DNA of 64,000 nt from Isoetes taiwanensis (Eukaryota; Streptophyta; Lycopodiopsida; Isoetales; Isoetaceae): the NCBI GenBank assembly GCA_021234155.1, contig JAJEKV010000101.1, positions 2,213,089 through 2,277,088 on the forward strand, given 5' to 3'. Shown piece by piece: positions 58,944 to 64,000 of the stretch. Every line of letters begins with the position of its first letter. Position 1 is the stretch's first letter. The position numbers and the translations under genes are program-made. The notes under the pieces are model-generated. The model worked only from the letters and a program-made list of their open reading frames with translations. It did not search any database and had not been told where the DNA came from.

Positions 58944-59133
58944 ATAGAGATTCATCCCAGCCGTCCAATCACGAAATGGAAGGCCAAGATAATGCCACAT
59001 CATTGTGGGGTGCGGAGGCATTCATGCGCATGCACCACATAGGGATTCATCCCAACTGTCCAATCACGAAATGGAAGGCCACGATCATGCCACCTCATAG
59101 GGGATGTGGAGGCATGCATGGGCATAGCTGTCG
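58944..59133 (+). repeat. Tandem duplication, period 95 bases
   Basis: Two units starting near 58944 and 59039 share ATTCATCCCA, GTCCAATCACGAAATGGAAG and GGAGGCAT-CATG. The units differ at several positions. Confidence 0.8.
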
Positions 59134-59319
59134 GATGCAGGAAGTCTTGCCTCGCGTTCAAACAACCATATCTTGCAATGGGGGCATCGGATCAAGGCGG
59201 GGCTAGTGCCGTTGGATTCCTCTCGTCGAGAGCTTTTTAATTAGTAGGTTAGTATCATTTTGTCGCTAGTTTTGTTGCTAGTGGAGCCAATGTGGTCAAA
59301 TTTTAAGAGGTCAAATTTT

Positions 59320-59960
59320 AAGAATTGTTGTGGAATCTTAGAATTTTAAAATCTATGGTAATTAAGAGAATCTTCATGGGACCTAAGAGAATCTAGGAGA
59401 ATCTCAAAAGAATTTTAAGGAATCTACAAGAACCTTAAAGAGAGTCTTTGGAAATGTAGGGGAATCTAAGGGAATCTTCATAACATCTTTGAGAATCTAT
59501 TAGAATCTTAATGGAATCTCGAAGAATCTAGGGGAATCTTCATAGAATCTAAAGGAATCCAAGGGAACCTATATAGAATCTTGGAGAATCTAGCAGAATC
59601 TAGGAACCTAGGGGAATCTTAAGAGAATCTTCGAGAATCTACTTAGAATCTAAAAGAATCTTCATAAAATATAAGAGAATCTAAGGGAATCCTTATGGAA
59701 TCTTAGGAATTCCAGGGATTCGTCATAGAATTTAAAAGAATCTAGGCGAATTTTCATAAAATATTTGAGAATCTAGGGGAATCTTGATAAAATCTTTGAT
59801 AATCTAGGGTAATCTTTTTATATTATAAATCTATGAGAAGCTAGGGGAATCTTCATATAATCTTACGAAATCTATGAAAAGTTTTATAGAATCTTAGGGA
59901 ATTCAAGACAGCCTTAATGATATCTCAAGGGACCAAGGAAATCTTAGAGAAATCCAAGTA
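59320..59960 (+). repeat. Degenerate GAATCT minisatellite
   Basis: GAATCT or close variants recur more than 30 times, mostly at 14-18 base steps, in words such as AGAATCTAGGGGAATCTT and ATAGAATCTTGGAGAATCTA. Copies are heavily diverged, so the array is old. No gene lies in it. Confidence 0.9.
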
Positions 59961-60208
59961 AAATTTTGTGCGTCATTTTTTGCAGGCCCTAAACCTAACA
60001 ATTTCTTGTATTCATATACATATATGCATAACCATAGCAATAACAACAACATTATGGCAATATTACTGAATCTGTCACATGATCCACAAATTCTGCTACA
60101 TTGATGGATATAGATTGTGCATGTTCAAGGTTCCACATTTCTTTTAGCGACAAGTATTGAGATAACAAAACACTATTAATGGTGGCAATAAGCAAAATGC
60201 AATAGTAG

Positions 60209-60480
60209 TTTTTTTTTTCTTGAAAGTCATTTTATTCATTAGCATCTCTTTTACATTAAATGAACCACAAAGAGCAGCTTCATGTGACAGTACAAATGCC
60301 CAACCTTGAACTTGTGATCGTTCTAGATTGATGTTGGCCATACTTGAACCCATGACCTCGAAACTATTGAAAATAGTGGCCCTCTCTTCTTTTTGAAGGC
60401 CCCATCCTCTCCTCTCCCATATGGGAAGCGTATATGGAGGGGGTTTCAAAACCTCAGATGTGCCCATGCCTATTGTGAAA
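60209..60480 (-). repeat. SINE-like retroposon remnant with poly(A) tail
   Basis: On minus a B-box-like GGGTTCAAGTA (60341-60351) lies about 120-130 bases before a tail AAAAAAAAAA (60209-60218 as T on plus). A clear A-box is missing and no flanking target duplication was found. The sequence could also be a processed transcript fragment. Confidence 0.35.
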
Positions 60481-62380
60481 ACTCTCCATTATATCTTCCT
60501 TCCTGTCCTGTCATGGTCTTCTACTTTTGAGCTCCCATCTCCTGCCTTATCCTGCTCGAGCCTGTTCTTTTCTCCGACTTGAGATGTTTGAACTACCACT
60601 CTAATTCTCTTCTCAGTTGGCTTTTTGCTGCAATCTTTATGGTATGGCTTCTCTTTGTTCTTCTATAATGATTCGATCTTTTGATGATTCGAGCTTTTTG
60701 GAGATGATTTGATCTTAGTGATAACTGCATATTGCAATTTTTATGTTTTTGTGAGGGAAGATATCTTGGTGAGTTTGCATCTGGAGACTCTGTATGCTTC
60801 AAATCTTATTCGTTTGGTTCCAGATCTTTAATCTCTATGTTTATAGATTACACATGTTTGAGAATCAAGTAGTCTTTTCTATTTTTTATTTTGTCGTTAT
60901 ATATGTTGTTTGATTCTCGTTGATCTCATGAGATGCAAGATCGGGGACATTTTGGCATCACTACATGGTGATCTTAAGCAGAACCCTCCTTTTTTTGAGT
61001 ATTCATCATACAAGGGAGTCTCCACCAATTCTTGATGCTACTCCAGAGCTTGGGGATAGATTTCGACTGCTTTCCTCTTCACCCTTCTCTGGGCTGGCCA
61101 TCATTTTTTTTCTTTCTTGTTCCTTCTTTATTGCTTTGCCATGGATTCCAGATGGTCTTCAGAGATACAATTGTTGGTAGAGATAGATTAAATCCTTCTT
61201 GCAAGCAACTCAAAGAGTCTAAGCTTTGTTCTTTAGATCTTTGCGAGGCCATTTTGGGAGGAGCAATATGCGAGCCGCAGGTCGTTTGAAGCAGCTGGAT
61301 TTGCAATCTGGGGGGGCAGGGTCCAGACATGAAGCAATCCAATGTGTGCAGTTTGCATTGGAATTTTCAGGGCTGAGGCATTCTAAATCTAGAGCTCGAG
61401 TAGTTTTGGCCAGAATCTAACATTTTTCCACTCTTTAATCTTCTTCAACCTTCTGGGCCTCGCAAATTAGATCTTGATTGTTAGGGGTGTGCCCAATTGA
61501 TTTTTTGGGGATCCAGTGGCAGTTGGTCGGATTGTAGCAGCTCAAATATACATCTAGTGCAGGCAATTCAAGGTATGTTAACGATTCTTTGAATTTCTTT
61601 GCAAAAGCAGCTCTGGCATGTGCTTTTCCATTGCATCTGACAGAATTATGTTAAATTCCAAATTCTTCCCAATCGAGAAGTCCGGGACGGATTGCTTCTA
61701 AACCATAGATTTGATTAGGGCATCCGACAGAGGATATCTTTACTCTGGTTTGGGTTGATCCTGCCCTCGGGGATCACTATATGGGATCCCCTCATCCAGG
61801 ATCCGGACACGAGATCCCCTTCTCCAGGATCCCATGGTTAACTGCGCAGCTAATGGCTTACTGCACAGTTTAAGCCAATTTTTTTGCCAGATCGAAGCGA
61901 GGCTATTGCAACGCTGCTCTCTTTATTTCCTCCTCCGCTGCTGCTTGCTCCTCTTGTCCACCCGATTTTGATCAGCCATGACTAATCCCATCCGTTTCCG
62001 TGGCAAATTGAGGGAGAAAACGAAATTTGCTCTGAATTTCCCTATAAAGGCCAAGAATTTTGCGTAGTTACTACGCAGTAAGGTGGGATTCCGTCCTTGA
62101 GGATCGCATCTCTTGGAGATCCTGACTTGAGTCATAGCACGGGGGAGTGGTTCACGGCGGCAGGGTTATGGGGCATGGCAAAATATGGCAAAGTATGGCA
62201 AACATTTGATGGCAAGAGATAACCATTGGAAATTGGAAGGGGAGATACACATCACTAGGGACCTTTATTACTTGAAATATCAATAAAAGGTGATCACATT
62301 ATAAGATGGGGTCGAGGTGATAAAAAAGGGCATTAACTATTTTACTCAAAAGGGCCAAGGTTTCTAAAGATAAGGGCCTT
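60481..62380. other. Intergenic, no recognised gene
   Basis: Short frames (for example 60965-61180, 61032-61289 plus) lack motifs. A GGGATCC/GGATCCC-rich patch at 61765-61850 is locally palindromic. ATGGCAAA(A/G)T words repeat three times near 62175-62205. The left boundary of the LTR element that follows lies somewhere after about 62100 but was not resolved. Confidence 0.35.
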
Positions 62381-62385
62381 TTCCT

Positions 62386-63087
62386 TATAAAAGGGCGTTG
62401 ACCAATATTAGGACAAGGTGCACCTTTTGAAGCAGGGTGGACACTCAAATAAGGAAGATATTATTATGGGCAATTGCCTTTTCAAAAAGGCAATGAAGAT
62501 ATAAGAAGGCATCGACCTGTAACAGCGGATTTACCGAGGGCCGACATCGGGCAGCAAGACAGGGCCATGAATAGTGATTCTTGGACCGTGAATAGGGATT
62601 CATGGGCGAACACCAACACCCAGAAATCGGAGCTGCCCAACAGACCGGCTGTCAGGCAGGAGCCAAAGCCGATCAGATGAATTGTGGGCATCAATGGCAA
62701 GCCGAGATCTGTCCTTCTGAGATAGTGAGGAAGTCTGCCAATCTGAGATGATGCAGAAGCTAGCCGACCTCTGCTCGGAGTTGCAGAACCTTGATTTGGG
62801 CCGAGTTCTGTAAACCAGCTTAACTTTAGAGAAGTGGATTCTTCTTATCTGATAAGTGGATTATCAGTTATTGTTCAAGAGCTACGCGGAGTAGCTACAG
62901 AATGTTTGCTGAGGCTTGTAAGCCAATTGCCATCTGCACTGCCATAACCTTGTGGACCCGGTTGGGTGGTTAAACGTGCTCATCAATGTATTTGTCTGTG
63001 ATATATATGATGTTCCTGGATCTTGTTCTTCAAATAAGATGCTGTTGTTCAGCTGTTTAGTTTTTCCATAAACAATGAATTGTATCA
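62386..63087 (+). mobile_element. 5' LTR (right part) of an LTR retrotransposon running off the window
   Basis: The segment ends in TGTATCA two bases before a tRNA-iMet primer site, as expected for an LTR. A TATAAAAG box lies at 62386-62393, which fits a U3 promoter. The LTR start lies further left but could not be set because the second LTR is outside the window. Confidence 0.6.
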
Positions 63088-63089
63088 AG

Positions 63090-63101
63090 TGGTATCAGAG
63101 C
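63090..63101 (+). other. Primer binding site, tRNA-iMet type
   Basis: TGGTATCAGAGC matches the standard plant initiator-Met primer site exactly and follows the LTR end CA by two bases. Confidence 0.88.
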
Positions 63102-64000
63102 GGAAGTTTGCGATTCTTCTGGGAATCTATGGGCTATGGAAACATCACTGGGATTTGAATTCCTACTTTTGATTTGAATCAAAGAAGATGGAACAAGTGG
63201 TGGTATTATACTCTAAGGCTGCGACACACCGAGAATCTTGCAAGTTTATGCTGCAAGTACAGTTGGGTTGAACTTCGTCAAAAAGTGTGTTGGGGGCCAA
63301 GTATATGAGTGAACTGGCAAATCCTTGGCGAATCTTTGGAGCCTGGCATCCAAGTAAGGAGGATTTGACGACTACTATTGCAAGTGAAGCTGGAGCATCA
63401 GTAGCAGAGAAAAGAAAAGTCCGGTGCTTTCGTGGAGAATGCACGAAGCGTATAGGGACCGACTTGTTGAGAACGAGTTCGCGTTATTGGGGAAATTCCT
63501 ATGATCCTTTGGGGGATTATGGAATAAATAAAAGCATCTTGCTTGGAATTGCAGAGTCAGATCGTGGTGATCTGAGAGGCCGATTGGCCGTGGTATAAAT
63601 ATTTGACTTTGGAAGTCATATTAACACTTGACCTTATTTGCAGGTTTGCCTAGTGTTAAGTATTGGGGAGGACACTTTACCTACAAGCTGTCAAGGACAT
63701 GGATGCAAAAATTTGGATGCGGAATCTCAAATTATTTTCCTATAGAACAGACTTATGGGTAAAGTTCGTAAGTTGATTTTCTTTATGCGGAATAGAGAAT
63801 AAGAATTTTATTTCTTGTGTGTATCCATGGTGGATTAGTATCGTGGAGATACAATCAAGTAGTACCGCGGAGGTACGAAAAATAATAACGTACCGCGGAG
63901 GTACAAGGATATATCGTACTGTGGAAGTACGCGGATATCCATAACTGCTTCTAGAGTTTTGCAGAAATTGAAAGAATGGGGACGTGGAGGTTCCAATGGG
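63102..64000 (+). mobile_element. Leader and beginning of the internal region of the LTR retrotransposon, truncated by the window
   Basis: An open frame of 103 residues at 63287-63598 (MLGAKYMSELANPWRIF and on) shows no gag motif I recognise. No copia or gypsy domain is reached before the window ends, so the superfamily is undecided. iMet priming is common in Ty1/copia and in many Ty3/gypsy elements. Confidence 0.5.
63838..63930 (+). repeat. Array of four hairpins with co-varying stems
   Basis: Units are GTATC-GTGGA-GATAC (63838-63852), GTACC-GCGGA-GGTAC (63862-63876), GTACC-GCGGA-GGTAC (63890-63904) and GTACT-GTGGA-AGTAC (63916-63930). Each has a 5-bp stem and a loop G(T/C)GGA, at 24, 28 and 26 base steps. 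Stem differences are compensated on both sides. Confidence 0.85.

Noticed and set aside
59320-59960. CRISPR-like array
   Set aside because: Plant nuclear sequence; the repeated word is only six bases and steps are irregular, so it is a decayed minisatellite.

Overview
The window is nuclear DNA of a land plant. It has GT-AG introns, a conserved plant SHOU4-type gene, a tRNA-iMet primer binding site behind an LTR, LTR retrotransposons inside one another, plant-type L1 and Helitron coding remains, and tRNA-derived SINE promoters. The species cannot be fixed from this window. Low gene density and long decayed repeats fit a large genome such as a fern, gymnosperm or other repeat-rich plant. Nothing bacterial or organellar is seen.

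Layout. 1-6 kb holds a broken, intronless histone H3-variant gene (2255-3113) and a possible small spliced transcript behind a telo-box (3295-4230). 6.5-9.1 kb is a degraded L1-type LINE: ORF1 with DUF4283-like sequence, then only the first part of the endonuclease. 9.6-15.3 kb is AT-rich, with several diverged direct and tandem duplications. 15.4-48.8 kb is a nest of transposons. Helitron-like coding sequence (about 15.4-16.5 and 47.97-48.84 kb) appears to be split by a minus-strand Ty3/gypsy element, here called C (LTRs 16485-18150 and 46314-47968). C is itself interrupted by two members of another Ty3/gypsy family: A on the plus strand (21575-32581) and B on the minus strand (34881-43283). 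B has a perfect 5-bp target duplication and A a 4-of-5 match. Removing A restores an open gag frame in C. A SINE-like Pol III unit also lies in C.

Right of the nest come minisatellites (49.1-50.6 kb) and the only well-preserved cellular gene, a four-exon SHOU4/SHOU4-like gene (52142-54443). Its family regulates delivery of cellulose synthase complexes. Two single-base excesses near its 5' end break the frame.

The most unusual item is at 55.7-58.4 kb: a minus-strand gene with an HUH endonuclease signature (HLH and YCMK motifs) resembling Replitron-type transposases rather than Helitron Rep. It lies between two perfect 25-bp direct repeats and near two hairpins with compensating stem changes. 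The last part holds a degenerate GAATCT array, another SINE-like unit, and the 5' LTR, primer binding site and leader of an LTR element that runs off the window. That leader carries four regularly spaced hairpins with co-varying stems.

Most coding remains are decayed by stops and frameshifts. Apart from SHOU4-like and possibly the HUH gene, nothing here looks able to make an intact protein.
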